Below, one piece after another: positions 47,718 to 58,230 of a DNA stretch of 64,000 bases. How positions within the stretch are numbered: position 1 is the stretch's first letter; every line of letters begins with the position of its first letter. A program made the position numbers and the translations under genes. This stretch comes from JAICMB01 sp963795935 (GTDB lineage: Bacteria > Acidobacteriota > Terriglobia > Bryobacterales > Bryobacteraceae): assembly GCA_963795935.1 (NCBI GenBank), contig CAWCJO010000005.1, positions 274,301 through 338,300 of the forward strand, given 5' to 3'. The notes under the pieces were generated by a model. The model was given only the letters and a program-made list of their open reading frames with translations, ran no database searches and was not told the origin of the DNA.

Positions 47718-49150
47718 GGCGTCCCGAGTTTAGTTGAAGGTTGATGGGGGCGGCTGAGTTCATGTTACGCTACGTTCTCCTTTTTCGCTGACTTGGTTTC
47801 CCGGCCAAGGATCGCGGCCAAAGCCCACAGATGCTCATAACCATCGATACGGTGAAAATGCTTTTCAGTGAGTAACCAGGCCGATGCCACCCAACGCTCC
47901 ACCATGTCGCTGTCGCGCCAGCGGCTCACGTTATCCGTGCGATGACGAACTCCACTGTGTGGGCTTTCAATGAGGTTGGTGGTAGCCAGGCACTTGTGCA
48001 AGCTTACCGGGATTTGAAGCCTCTGCAAGGTGAACATTTCCTTCATTCCTTCACGCAAGCTCCGCGCCGCGGATTCGTGATCGTGCTCCAGCAGGCGCGC
48101 GATTTGCTCCAGCCGCTTCTCACCTTCCTCTGCCGTCTTTACCTTCCAGGCCGCCCGCATCAGGTGCCGCGTTTGGCCTTGCTGTTCCTTGGGCAGCTCC
48201 TTCATGACGTTTTCCAGCTTGTGATTGCGACACCGCTGTACCGGCTGATCGGAGCCGAAAACTTCGTCGATACCAGCTCGCAAGGCTTTCGCGCCGTCAA
48301 TGATGAACAAGTATTTGCGGTCCGTGGGCAAACCTTGCTCTCGCAAGCGCGTTAACAGCGTCTTGACGGCGGCCGCGTTCTCCGTCGCGCCGGCCGCGAT
48401 ACCCAGGATGTGCTTCTTTCCTTCCTCATCGACTCCCACGGCGCTGAGCACGTGCTGTGCCCCAAAGCGTTGGCCATCGATGTAGATCACCAGGATTTCG
48501 ACCTTGTCCCAGCGCCGCTCTTGCAACTGCTGCAGTTGCGCCGTGCTCGCCTCGATGGCTTTGCGGCTGATGGCGCTGCGCGACACCCCCACGGTTTCCG
48601 CCATCCGCGGCAGAACTTCCTGGTATTCCCGGGTCGACACCCCGCGCAGCAGAGCGCCCAACATGTGCTGAGCGAGACCTCGATCCCGGCGCAGCATCTC
48701 ATAGGCGGGGACCTTCACTTCACCTTGGCTCTTGTGCCGTAGCCGGGGCCGTTTCACTTTCATCTTCCGGTCCGCCAGTTACACACTGCCCGCTTGCGAT
48801 CCATGGTGGCGGATCTCGCCGCTAGCTTTGCCGGGAGTGCGTGCGCCGGCGAGTTGCTCGGCGCTCAGGAGCAGAATCTGTTCCAGCGTTTGATGCCCGA
48901 TTTCATAGATCACGGCCTCCACCACCTGGCTGGCATTCTGGATCAAGTTGACGATGGGGAGCAGGATCTGCCCGTTGGCTTGGCAGAACTGTTCGATGAC
49001 GGCTGCCGACTCGCGCGCGGCGCGGGTCACGATGTGATAAGGTTTTTTCACGGCGGTAGGTTCCTTTCGGTTTTTCTGCGTCTGGCAACCGGATTCTATC
49101 GAATCGGCGCCAACCGCCGCCTACCAACCTTCAACTAAACTTGGGACGCC
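47718..49150 (-). mobile_element. IS256-type (mutator family) insertion sequence
   Basis: About 1.43 kb with ~25-bp imperfect terminal inverted repeats (GGCGTCCC then G or A, AGTTTAGTTGAAGGTTG) at 47718 and, complemented, ending at 49150. The one transposase gene is interrupted by a stop. A TGCGAATG octamer lies just outside both ends (47707-47714 and 49157-49164), offset by a few bases on the right, so the target duplication is uncertain. Confidence 0.85.
47765..49051 (-). pseudogene. IS256-type transposase with an in-frame stop codon
   Basis: The N-terminal part (49051 to 48782) ends ...SGEIRHHGSQAGSV, then TAA, then the same frame continues LADRKMKVKRPRLRHK. A single C-to-T change (CAA to TAA) would explain the stop. 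The catalytic part is complete: VIYIDGQRFGAQHV (first D), FIIDGAKALRAGI (second D) and CLATTNLIESPHSGVR (Glu region). Without the stop it would be about 428 aa. Confidence 0.82.
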
Positions 49151-49679
49151 CTCGCATGCGAATGCGCCAACCTCTCTGACGCATCTCCCTTATTGTGAAA
49201 AAGCCTTGGTATTCAGACACGCGAATGAAGCTGATCCCACTTTGAATATACAACCAATTTCTGCTCTGTGCCGGCGCGCGCAGTCGCGCCTCAAACAGGA
49301 ATCCACGCGGCCCGCGGGAAAAGACCGCGCCCGCAAGCTGCCAACCAGACAGGTGGTTTTGCTCCCTCTCGTTCTCCTTCATATCCAGGCGCGCGGTTCT
49401 GGGTCGAAGGCGGGTGCCAAACAGCCCAGGGCGCGTTGTGGCAGAAGCGTCAATATGGTGGAGATTTCCGCAGCGCGGCTGCCCGTGCGAGGGTTTGCCA
49501 AAGGCCGAATGACACCGCTCAGGACATAAACAAAGGCCGCTGAAGCTTGATACGTCCTGCCAGGTGGGACCATGCCTGAAAGCGGTCAGCGGCCGATGAG
49601 ACATTGCCGTGAATTCAACAGCAGAGCCAAGGCAACCGAGGTTCCTTGGACTCAGATCGATGCTCTAGAACAGCGCATC
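49151..49679. other. Stretch right of the IS256 element, no confident gene
   Basis: A minus-strand frame (stop near 49131, to 49604) runs SFIRVSEYQGFFTIREMRQRG and RQRGWRIRMRG into the IS boundary, so it may be a gene cut by the element, but most of it is compositionally poor. Not assigned. Confidence 0.35.
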
Positions 49680-49708
49680 TTGACAAAAAACAAGAAATAT
49701 GGTAAATG
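49680..49708 (+). promoter_or_regulatory. Candidate sigma70-type promoter upstream of the NusG-like gene
   Basis: TTGACA at 49680-49685, a 17-bp AT-rich spacer, and TAAATG at 49703-49708 as a weak -10. A small hairpin CCAGG-aaaaa-CCTGG follows near 49738-49752, before the NusG-like gene at 49766. Confidence 0.45.
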
Positions 49709-49765
49709 TTTTGGTAACTGCTGCAATTTAGGTCCTCCAGGAAAAACCTGGAAATCCCGCAAACC

Positions 49766-50339
49766 GTGCGACAGCTTTGTCCAGACGCGACCCCTATTGT
49801 TCTCGATACAACTCCAGCAGATCCAGAGTATCGCGGTCCATGCGCGGTTTTGCGCGTAAAGGTAAGCAAGGAACTCAGCGCTCGCGATCATCTCTGGTCC
49901 AGATCGCTGCCAGCCCTACCTCCCGACCTATACCCGGCGAACCTCTCCGAGCATTACGCATCGACCGGCAGAGACGATCACGAGGGCGCTTTTTCCGGGA
50001 TACATTTTCGTTCCTTCGGACAGGGCAGAGGCGGGCCGCTGGCTGATTACGTCCTGCCCTCAAGTAATCGGCATTCTGTTGTTTTGCGGCAGGCCGGTTA
50101 CTATCGATGAATCCGAAATGGACCGCATCCGCGCCATTGCGGCGTCTGGCACCGCGATGCCGGAGCCGTGGGAAAAGATTGAGGTAGGTCAGCGCGTGAC
50201 CGTTACGGCCGGCCCAATGCGCGGCGCGTATGGCGTGCTCGCACGCCGCGATGGGCAGATGCACCTCATCCTGCAAATCGAAATGCTGGGTCGCGCCCTG
50301 TCTATTCCATTCGAGGGACCGGCAGTCGAGGCGGCGTGA
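49766..50339 (+). pseudogene. NusG/UpxY-like antitermination protein, one frameshift
   Basis: The NGN half (CAVLRVKVSKELSARD) changes frame near 49892, then continues as CQPYLPTYTRR, ALFPGYIFVPSDRAEAG and CGRPVTIDESEMDRI. A KOW-type domain follows: KIEVGQRVTVTAGPMRGAYG. About 190 aa when joined. UpxY/LoaP-type NusG paralogues travel with large operons or mobile elements and act in cis on long transcripts. Here it may antiterminate the primase-helicase-integrase operon downstream (inference). One indel only, so the gene could be functional if that is a sequence error. Confidence 0.75.
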
Positions 50340-51189
50340 AACCTGAGGCGCGGGTTCGACTACGCAGCGATACGCGAACGTTCGCCCGGCCAGATAGTCC
50401 GCGTTCGACGTGGACCGCATTGGACCATTCGTTTTAGCGTTGCGGGACCATCTGACATGTATTCCGCGCAAAAGTCATTTGATGACGATCCGGCGCACGC
50501 GCAAATACTCTCGCCACGATAGAGCGCAGGCGTAGGGCAAGCATACCGGGTCAGTTTGAAACTGACCCATCACAAGCGACGAGCATCCGTACACCCTTTC
50601 TATAGGAACCAGAGTGGCGTTCTCGACTACGAAACCAGGCGGACCCAAAGGAGTTCTATGCGCCAGAGAGAGGCCGTTACCTGGAACTTGGGGAAAGAGA
50701 AGTGCTGTCGCTAACCGGTGCCCGAGAGGCGGAGCGCGTGAGAATGGCGCGCGTCTCCGGTGTCCGGAACCCAAGAGCTCTCGCTGTCGCGCGAGGTCTA
50801 AAAGAACGGGCAAAGTCACTCCGAATCGATCCAATATTCCAAACGCGTCCATTCGCCGAAATGGGAACGCCTTCTCTAGCGCAAATCGCCCGTCAATTCC
50901 AGAAAATGCGCCGCTCGCAATGACATAACCAACCGGCAATGTTTGACCGACCTGCTCGCCCTGAGAATCAGAATCGAGCACAGGAACATGCCGGTTCAAA
51001 ACTCCTCTCAATCGCGCAGGTCAGAACGAGGCTCGACTGCGCTCTGCATTGAGTCGGAAGACTGATCGCCGACGACGAACTCCGCGCATCGCACATCGCA
51101 AATCAGCGGCAACATGATTGTTCCCGAACGTCCATTCCCGGCGCGTTACTTACGCCGTCGCGCGCGCGGTCGGAATTGAGGCTTGAGCC
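50340..51189. other. Stretch between the NusG-like and primase-like genes
   Basis: Open frames exist on both strands (e.g. 50475-51011 minus), but composition and codon pattern give no support and no motif was recognised. Possibly a leader region for antitermination or decayed genes. Confidence 0.3.
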
Positions 51190-52223
51190 GTGAGCGTCAT
51201 GGATGCAGCGCCGGTGCCGTCTGAAGCACGCATCTTTCTCGAAGCGTTGTCCGCCGGCAAGCCGGAAGAACATGTACCTCTTGCTCTGGACACTTCCGGA
51301 GAAACGATCGTACTGGTTCCAAAAGGTCGAAGGCGCGATTCAGTTTGCCGAATCAGCGCCACGATCGGGATCTCTATGTCGGCGTGGGCCTCTCCGGCCA
51401 AGATTATGGTGCCGACCCGCCGCTGCCCTTCGAATGAAGTGGCTGGCATTTTCGGTTTGTGGGCCGACCTCGACTTGAAGTCAGATGCGCATTCGAAGAC
51501 CGCGCTACCAGCGACTGTCGAGGATGCGCTGCAGATCCTACCGGAGCAGTTGCCGCCGACGTTTGTCGTTCAGACCGGCAACGGCGCACATGCATGGTGG
51601 CTTTTCAAAGAGCCGCTCATCTTCGAAACTGAGCAAGAACGCGCGCATGCCGCAAGTCTGGCAGAGCGGTGGCAGTCGCTTCTCCGTCTCAATGCAGCAT
51701 CACACGGGTGGGCATTTGATCGTCTTTCCGATCTCGCCCGGGTTCTGCGAGTCCCGGGAACGCGAAATTGCAAAAATCCGGCGAATCCGAAGCCGGTCGC
51801 AATTCACCTCCAAACCGACCGCCGTTACAATCCAAGCGACCTCGCAGAATACCTCGATGAACTGGGGATACCGGACGCCGAGGCGCAGGAGCAGGCCGCA
51901 CAAGCGTGGAAGGAGAAATTCGCGGACAAGCCCCTGACGATAGACCCGAGCGCTACCGTGCCTGAGGATTTTCTGGGCCGGTGCATGGACACAGACCCGC
52001 GATTCCAGAAGACGTGGCTCCGCCAGCGAGATGACCTGAAAGATCAATCGCAGTCCGGTTATGACCTTGCGTTAGCGAACTTTGGGCAGCGAGGCAGGCC
52101 TGTCAGAGCAGCAACTCGTGGACCTGATCATCCACCACCGAAGAATTCACGGTAAGCCTCCACGTACGCGACTGGATTACTTCCAGCGGACCATCGCAAA
52201 GGCATTCAAGCGAAAGGAAACCA
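51190..52223 (+). pseudogene. Primase-like (AEP/RepB-type) protein, frameshifted
   Basis: Pieces fit a replication-type primase: MYLLLWTLPEKRSYWFQ and, in other frames, YVGVGLSGQDYGADPP; then FGLWADLDLKSDAHSK with the D-x-D metal motif, TFVVQTGNGAHAWWLFKEPL, DLARVLRVPGTRNCKNP, and, after a shift near 52080, DLIIHHRRIHGKPPRT. D-L-D and the G-N-G-x-H-A-W-W segment are typical of archaeo-eukaryotic primase folds in plasmids and phages. At least three indels. It precedes a UvrD-like helicase. Confidence 0.7.
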
Positions 52224-52880
52224 TGGCACCCGTCAACTCATTCGAGGCTCCGGGTCAGGAGTCCGGCCAACTCTCACAAACCGAAGCCGGACTCTTCAAC
52301 CGCGCGGGCGCTTCTGTGTGAGCAGATTTCAAACGCTATTGGCGTCCGCGTGCTCCGCATCGTCAAGATTGACGGTCAGGAACCAACCTACCGGCTGGAG
52401 CTCGAAGCCGCCAAAATCGGTTTTCCCAGCGTTGACAAACTCGTCGGTCAGCAGAGTTTCCGCATGAAGATCGCGAGTGCCGTGGATCATTTGGTCCCGA
52501 GCCTTCCGCCGAAGGTCTGGGATCGCGTGGCTCAGATGATGCTGAGTGCCCTGACGGTCGAAGACGGCGGCGACGAAGCGGACCTCGTTGGCGCGGCGAA
52601 GATGTACGTCGCGCGCTATCTCGCGGAAACGCCGTTCATTGAAGCAGAGGAAGAGCAGCCGTATCAGACGCGCTTCAAACCCGCAATATACGAAGGACAG
52701 ATCGCGATTTGCTCGCACGACCTGCAGCAGCACATCAACAAATCGTGGGGCGAGAATCGCGCGATCAAAGAGGTGACTGCGATGCTATCCGCACTCGAGC
52801 GCGAAAAGCACTCGACCGAAAGGCACGCGGTTGCGGGACCAAAGCAGGTGGCTGCTTCCTCCAGACCTGTTCCCTCCTGA
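52224..52880 (+). pseudogene. Phage/plasmid-type hypothetical protein, one frameshift
   Basis: An ATG at 52224 (after AAAGGAAA) opens MAPVNSFEAPGQESGQLS; a shift near 52300 joins LLCEQISNAIGVRVLRIVKIDG and LVGQQSFRMKIASAVDHLVP, ending at 52880. The middle resembles proteins found between primases and helicases in integrated elements. Function unknown, likely replication-related by position. Confidence 0.5.
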
Positions 52881-52907
52881 AGGCGCCATCCGGTAGGGTC
52901 GTAAGAA

Positions 52908-54575
52908 ATGCAAATCCATTCTGATGTTGAAGAGGCGCTCGGCGCGATTGGTTATAGGGATCACTCCATTAGCGCGGAGTACCGCATCTTCGGACCGCCG
53001 GGCACCGGGAAAACCACCAACTTAACCCGGCAGATCCGCCGCGCCGTCCAGCGGTTCGGCAAGGACTCCGTGCTGGTTACGAGCTTTTCACGCGCCGCAG
53101 CAGCGGAACTCGCCGGGCAGGATCTGCCAGTCAGTGCCGATCGTGTGGGGACGCTCCACTCGCATTGCTGGCATGCGCTGGGTCGTCCCGAAATCGCTGA
53201 AGTGCGCGTTGAGGAATGGAATCGCGAGAATCCCCATCTGCGGATCAGTCCTGTAAGAAAGGACCGGAAACTGGACGGCGAGGAATCCGGCGAAGAGTCC
53301 CTCGGCGACGTACGGAGCGGTGACTACTGGCTTAGTGAGTTGAATCGGTCACGGGGAATGATGCGGCCTGCGGAAGACTGGCCGGCCGCGCTTCGTGATT
53401 TCGCTCTGAGATGGAACCGCTACAAGGCGTCGCGACGCGTTATGGACTTCTGTGACCTGATCGAGACCGCAGTACGGGACATCCGCATCGCACCGAAGAG
53501 GCCGGATGTGATCTTCGCCGATGAAGCGCAGGACCTCAACCCGATGCAGCTGGCGCTGGTGCGGAAGTGGGGAGAAAACGCCCAGTACTTCATCATTGCC
53601 GTCGACGACGACCAGACCATCTATTCGTGGTGTGGCGCGACGCCCGATGCCGTACTCGACCCGGAGATTCCCGAGGACCACAAAATCTTCTTGAAGGAGA
53701 GCCACCGCGTGCCTCGCGCCGTTCACGCGCGGGCAACCCGGCTGATCCATCAGGTCACCCGCAGGCAGGAAAAAGTATACGAGCCCCGTCCTGAAGACGG
53801 AATGTGCGTGCAGATCTCGACGGGAGGTTACAAATCGCCGGAGTACTGGATTCTCAAGACAATCATGCAGCACCTCGAAAACCAACAGACCGTGATGCTA
53901 TTGGCGTCGTGCTCGTACATGTTGCATCCGGTGATTGCGGTGCTGCGGCAACGAGGCATTCCTTTTCACAACCCGTACAGAAAATCCGCCGGTTTCTGGA
54001 ATCCCCTGCGACGCGGACGAACCGGGTCCTGCACGAACCGAGTCCTGTCCCTGCTCGATCCTAAGCCGTGGACTTGCGCCACCATCAAGCTGTGGGCAGA
54101 GTGGCTGACCCCAAAAGGCAACCTCCGACCGGGGGCCAAAGCGCTTATCGATGGCTTCGACGATTCCATCCCTTTAACCACCGAGTGGCTCAAGGAATTA
54201 TTCGAAGCCGATGCCCTTGACGGTTTGCTGGGAGCCCGCGACGATTCCCGGCGACTCATCCAGTGGTGGTCCCGACGCATCGCGCCGGAATTCTATCAGC
54301 GTGTGCAATTCCCACTCGCCGTGGCGCTCGCTGGCGGAACGGAAGCGCTGGAGGACTCGCCTCGGGTGATTGTCGGAACGATTCACTCCGTTAAAGGCGG
54401 GCAGGCGGACGCCGTCTTCCTCTTTCCGGATCTGAGCGCCGCTGGCGACGCGGCCTACCAGAGCCACGGGGCTCAAAGAGACTCCGTGATCCGGCTTTTC
54501 TACGTCGGCATGACGCGCGCCCGGCACACGCTGTACATCTGCCAGCGGGAGTCGTCAATGGCGGTCGTAATTTGA
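52908..54575 (+). CDS. UvrD/Rep-family superfamily-1 helicase
   Basis: A 555-aa helicase: Walker A GPPGTGKTT (residues 29-37), motif Ia TSFSRAAAAEL, motif II DEAQDLNPMQ (DEAQD box), motif III FIIAVDDDQTIYSWCGA, then SHRVPRAVHARA, GTIHSVKGGQADAVF (motif V) and YVGMTRARHTLY (motif VI). Shorter than UvrD, similar to mobile-element helicases. Intact, 27 bp after the preceding gene and 29 bp before the integrase, so probably cotranscribed. Probable role: 3'-5' unwinding for element replication. Confidence 0.9.
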   Translation: MQIHSDVEEALGAIGYRDHSISAEYRIFGPPGTGKTTNLTRQIRRAVQRFGKDSVLVTSFSRAAAAELAGQDLPVSADRVGTLHSHCWHALGRPEIAEVRVEEWNRENPHLRISPVRKDRKLDGEESGEESLGDVRSGDYWLSELNRSRGMMRPAEDWPAALRDFALRWNRYKASRRVMDFCDLIETAVRDIRIAPKRPDVIFADEAQDLNPMQLALVRKWGENAQYFIIAVDDDQTIYSWCGATPDAVLDPEIPEDHKIFLKESHRVPRAVHARATRLIHQVTRRQEKVYEPRPEDGMCVQISTGGYKSPEYWILKTIMQHLENQQTVMLLASCSYMLHPVIAVLRQRGIPFHNPYRKSAGFWNPLRRGRTGSCTNRVLSLLDPKPWTCATIKLWAEWLTPKGNLRPGAKALIDGFDDSIPLTTEWLKELFEADALDGLLGARDDSRRLIQWWSRRIAPEFYQRVQFPLAVALAGGTEALEDSPRVIVGTIHSVKGGQADAVFLFPDLSAAGDAAYQSHGAQRDSVIRLFYVGMTRARHTLYICQRESSMAVVI

Positions 54576-54604
54576 CCTCAAGTGATTGAAATAATGGGAC
54601 TTGC

Positions 54605-55855
54605 TTGATGCTTTTGAATGACGCTAACATTCAGTCGCTAACCGGAGGGTTACGACTCAAAGTGCGCGTTCAACATCCCGGCATCCACGAGCGGACCGAT
54701 CGCGGCGGGTCTTACTGGTTCTTCCGTTATTGGGAAGATGTGCTGCAAGAGGACGGCATGACGAAGGCCATCCGGAGATTCCACACCGTCGGCCCGAGCA
54801 AGGGCGAGACCCGGCTCTCGAAGAAACAGGCGGAAGTTGAGCGCGACAAATTCCTGGCGACGATGAACAGGCCAACCATACAGGAGAAGGTCGCCGACGG
54901 GTTGGCCCTATTCAGCAAGATGGTCGAAAAATACAGAGCCGCCCACGTGGAAGCGGAAGTCGCCGGGCGCTTCCTGCTGGCGAAGCCGACGCGCGACAAG
55001 TACGTCATCCACCTTGAGCAGCGCATCGTCCCACAGTGGGGCGACCGGCGTTTGTGCGAGATCAAACCCGATGAGGTCCAGCAGTGGCTCTTCAAGACCT
55101 GCGAGTCCTGGCACATGATGAACGATCTGCGCGGCATCATGTCCGGCATCTACACCAAAGCGGAGGAGTGGGGCTACTGGCCGGAGGGGCGGCGCAACCC
55201 AATCTCCCGCGTCAAAATTGGGGAGAAGTGGAGCGTGAGGCCCGAACGGATTCTGACGGAAGAGGAGACCGTAAAGGTGCTGGCGCGGCTGAGCGATCCC
55301 AACCTGCTCGTGCTCGAAACCGCAATCGCTACCGGCGCGCGCATCTCCGAAATTCTGGGACTGAAGTGGCGCCACGTCGATCTTCAGAGCGGCATCCTTC
55401 AGCATCGCGCAGCGCAACTGGCGCGGCGACATAGACGACCCGAAGTCGAAGACTAGCAAGCGACCGCTCACGTTGGGATATCTGGTTGATCGCTACCGCG
55501 CGAAGGCCGCGGCGGACTAAGGCCCAGCCGGAGAAGTGGGTCTTCGTCCGCACAGACGGCAGCGGACTCCCGCTGTGGGATTCCGGCGTACGGCAAGCGC
55601 TAAAGCGGGCTGCGGTCGGCCGAGGGCTGCGATTTCCCGGGTCTCGGTCCGCACTCCTTCCGACGCGCCAATATCACATGGCGGCAGGAGGTGGGTGGGT
55701 CGAGCATCGAGGCGTCGAAGATCGCCGGCCACAGCACGGTCCGGATGACCGAGGAATACACGAAGATCCAACTCACCCGCCAGGAAGAACTCACGCGGCT
55801 GATTCAGGAGCGACTGGCCAGCGTGGGCAACAAGCAGACAGCGGTCGTGCAGTGA
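54605..55855 (+). pseudogene. Tyrosine recombinase/integrase, frameshifted
   Basis: Residues about 120-200 form the core-binding SAM-like domain (QEKVADGLALFSKMVEKYR, IKPDEVQQWLFKTC); catalytic landmarks follow: first Arg in TAIATGARISEILGLKW, then, after shifts near 55410, 55520 and 55600, LGPHSFRRANITWRQ (HxxR) and KIAGHSTVRMTEEYTKIQ (H and the Tyr). About 415 aa when joined. It ends ~320 bp before the tRNA 3' fragment. A site-specific integrase of a genomic island or satellite. Confidence 0.82.
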
Positions 55856-56580
55856 AAGATACACCGAACCGCCGCGCCACATCACACTGCTTCGTCCCCC
55901 CGTATCGAGTGCTCGCCTTTGCGTCCCTACATGGGCATCATCATTATAGGGAAATCCATCGTTGTCTTCTCAGGCAGACAACAAATAGAGCAGCCAGCAA
56001 CCGCGCGCGCGAAAGCACGCCACGTGCCAGCACCGCGTGGAGTCCTGGAGTCCGCGTGGAGTCCAGATGCCCAAAACCCCTCCCGTGGCGTCCACCGGAG
56101 TCCACGTCGCCTCCTGCTAAGTCCTTTGTTTTGCGCCAAACTGGCTGCAAGCGGTTGATATATCTTAAATGGCATGGAAGAGGTCGTGAGTTCGAATCTC
56201 ACCAGGTCCACCACACTAAGGAGTCGCACTCTGGGTAAGCGCATCAACATAACGCTCCCCGAGACCCCAGGCCGTCCTGCACTACGTCAAGAGCGGAACG
56301 CAGTCCAACCTCCGGGGAGGCGGGTGGCAGGGAGGTTCGGCCAACGCCAAGCTTGGCTTGAAAATTGCCGGGGAGTCCTTGAACGAGAAGAGCGGCCTCC
56401 CCGAGTTATCCGAAGCGCGCCGAAATCTACCTCACGGCGCTCGATCCGGCGCTGCCAATAAGATCTGAGATTTCAACTCCGCCATTTCCAAACGAAGTTC
56501 GTTATCCAACCCGGCCACAGCGGTCTTCATCTGCCATCGACGAATCCGTTTGGATCAGATTCAGACGTCGCTGGTGGCCC
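55856..56580. other. Island edge region with a partial tRNA
   Basis: Between the integrase and the GMC gene I see no protein gene. The main feature is the tRNA 3' piece at 56179-56213. The 56214-56580 part contains only chance frames. Confidence 0.4.
56179..56213 (+). other. tRNA 3'-end fragment, probable attachment (att) site
   Basis: A T-arm GTGAG-TTCGAAT-CTCAC followed by CAGGTCC, a discriminator A and CCA, preceded by AGGTC (variable loop). The 5' half of a tRNA (acceptor GGACCTG) is absent upstream. A tRNA 3' end close to an integrase gene is the classic att arrangement; the intact copy would be expected at the other element end, which I did not find in the window. Confidence 0.75.
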
Positions 56581-58230
56581 TTACAGCTCGTTTTTCCGCG
56601 CCCTCCCCAGCAGCTCGTCGCAGCCCCGCGCGGTGAGCGCCATCATCGTCAACGTGGGATGCTTATCGCCGCTGGTTACGAACCCGCCGCCGCCGAAAAC
56701 GTACAAGTTCGATATGTCGTGCGTTCTGCAAAACGAATTCAACACGCTCTTCTTCGGATCGGCTCCCATGCGGCAGCTTCCGGTTTCGTGAATCAGCCCT
56801 CCCGGTACTCCCATTCTCGGACGAGCGTCCGTGATCTCGCCTCCGGCGGCCCGGAACAGCTCCTGCGCGCGCTCGAAGAAATCGGCATACAGCTTGCGGT
56901 CGTTGTCCGAGTGAGTGCAGTGGATCTTGAGGACCGGAATTCCCCAAGCATCGCGCACTTCCGGATCGATCTCGACGAAATTCTCATGGCGCGCGAGCAT
57001 CTCTCCTCCCGATAGCCACACGCGCGCGCGAGCCGGATAGAGGCGCTTCACCTCCTTCTTGTAAGCGGAGCCAAAGCCCGCGAGCTCCGTCGCGAAATCG
57101 GGGAACATGGCCGCGCCGCCCGACGCGCTCATAGCATAGCCGCGGATGAATTTCGGATTTTTGGAGGCGACATTGTTGAAATTCGGGATGTAGATGCCGC
57201 CGGATTTGCCATCGTCGTTCCGTATGGCCGCGCCTTTGAGCTGTGGCAGGAATCCGCTGACGGCCGCGCCGCTGATCTGGTCCATGAGGTAATGCCCCAG
57301 AACGCCGCTGGAGTTCGCCAGTCCTCCCTTTTGCGAATTCAGCAGCAACCGCGTGTTCTCTAGCGAGGAGCCGGCCAGGATCACGATCCGCGCCTGCGCT
57401 TCGGCGGCCTTCTTTGTATAGCGCTCGAAATAAGCGATGCCGCGCGCCTCGCCGCCGCCGTTCATCAGTACATGGCTCGCCACCGAGTCGCATCGCAACG
57501 TCAAATTTTTCGTTCGCAGCGCCGGCGGCAGAGTGACCGCAACGGTGTTGAACATAGCGCCCACCTCGCACCCGTTCACGCAATTGCCGCAGTAATGGCA
57601 GGGCGGGCGGTTGTGATGCATGCGCGTCAGTTGCGCGACGCGGCGGGGCGTCGCGGGGAGCCCGCTTTTGCGACACGCCGCATCGAAGATCGTTTCGGCG
57701 CAGTTCAACGCCATGGCAGGCAGAAACTTTCCGTCGGGAAACTGCGGCAGCCCGGCTGCGGCCGCGGAAACGCCGATGAAGCTTTCCACGCGATCGTAAT
57801 ACGGAGCGATATCGGCGTAACCGATCGGCCAGTCCTCGCCATAGCCGTCGCGGGAGGGGGCCTTGAACTCCAGGTCGGACATGCGATCCGAGGCGCGCGA
57901 CCAGTGCAGCGTGCGACCGCCCAGCACGCGGGACCGCGACCAGCGGAACGGCTTATCGGACGGAGTTGTGTAAGGGTTCTCCCGGTCGTCGATCATGATC
58001 CGGTAATTGTATTCGCTTGAACCTTTGAAGTATTTCTGTAGAAGCCCCGGCTGCCCGCGTCCTCGGAAGGGCAGCTCGTAGGGCCAGCGATGATGGAAAT
58101 CTTTCGCCGGCACAATGGAGGAGCCGGCCTCCAACAACAGCACTTTCATTCCCGCCCCGGTCAGTTCCATGGCCGCCCAGCCGCCGCATGCGCCGGAGCC
58201 GACCACGATCGCGTCGAAGCTTTCCATCAC
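56581..58230 (-). CDS. GMC-family FAD-dependent oxidoreductase
   Basis: A 549-aa oxidoreductase. FAD motif near the start: VVGSGACGGWAAMELTGAG; GMC signature region SRVLGGRTLHW; a Cys cluster CHYCGNCVNGCEVG like that in membrane-linked sugar/alcohol dehydrogenases; C-terminal HETGSCRMGAD and PTLTMMALTARG. Start overlaps the small subunit gene by four bases. It most likely forms a gluconate/sugar dehydrogenase with that subunit in the periplasm or membrane. Intact. Confidence 0.9.
   Translation of the reverse strand: MMESFDAIVVGSGACGGWAAMELTGAGMKVLLLEAGSSIVPAKDFHHRWPYELPFRGRGQPGLLQKYFKGSSEYNYRIMIDDRENPYTTPSDKPFRWSRSRVLGGRTLHWSRASDRMSDLEFKAPSRDGYGEDWPIGYADIAPYYDRVESFIGVSAAAAGLPQFPDGKFLPAMALNCAETIFDAACRKSGLPATPRRVAQLTRMHHNRPPCHYCGNCVNGCEVGAMFNTVAVTLPPALRTKNLTLRCDSVASHVLMNGGGEARGIAYFERYTKKAAEAQARIVILAGSSLENTRLLLNSQKGGLANSSGVLGHYLMDQISGAAVSGFLPQLKGAAIRNDDGKSGGIYIPNFNNVASKNPKFIRGYAMSASGGAAMFPDFATELAGFGSAYKKEVKRLYPARARVWLSGGEMLARHENFVEIDPEVRDAWGIPVLKIHCTHSDNDRKLYADFFERAQELFRAAGGEITDARPRMGVPGGLIHETGSCRMGADPKKSVLNSFCRTHDISNLYVFGGGGFVTSGDKHPTLTMMALTARGCDELLGRARKNEL

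Noticed and set aside
50475..51011. Minus-strand frame of 178 codons
   Set aside because: No codon-pattern support or motif; lies in a gene-poor stretch.
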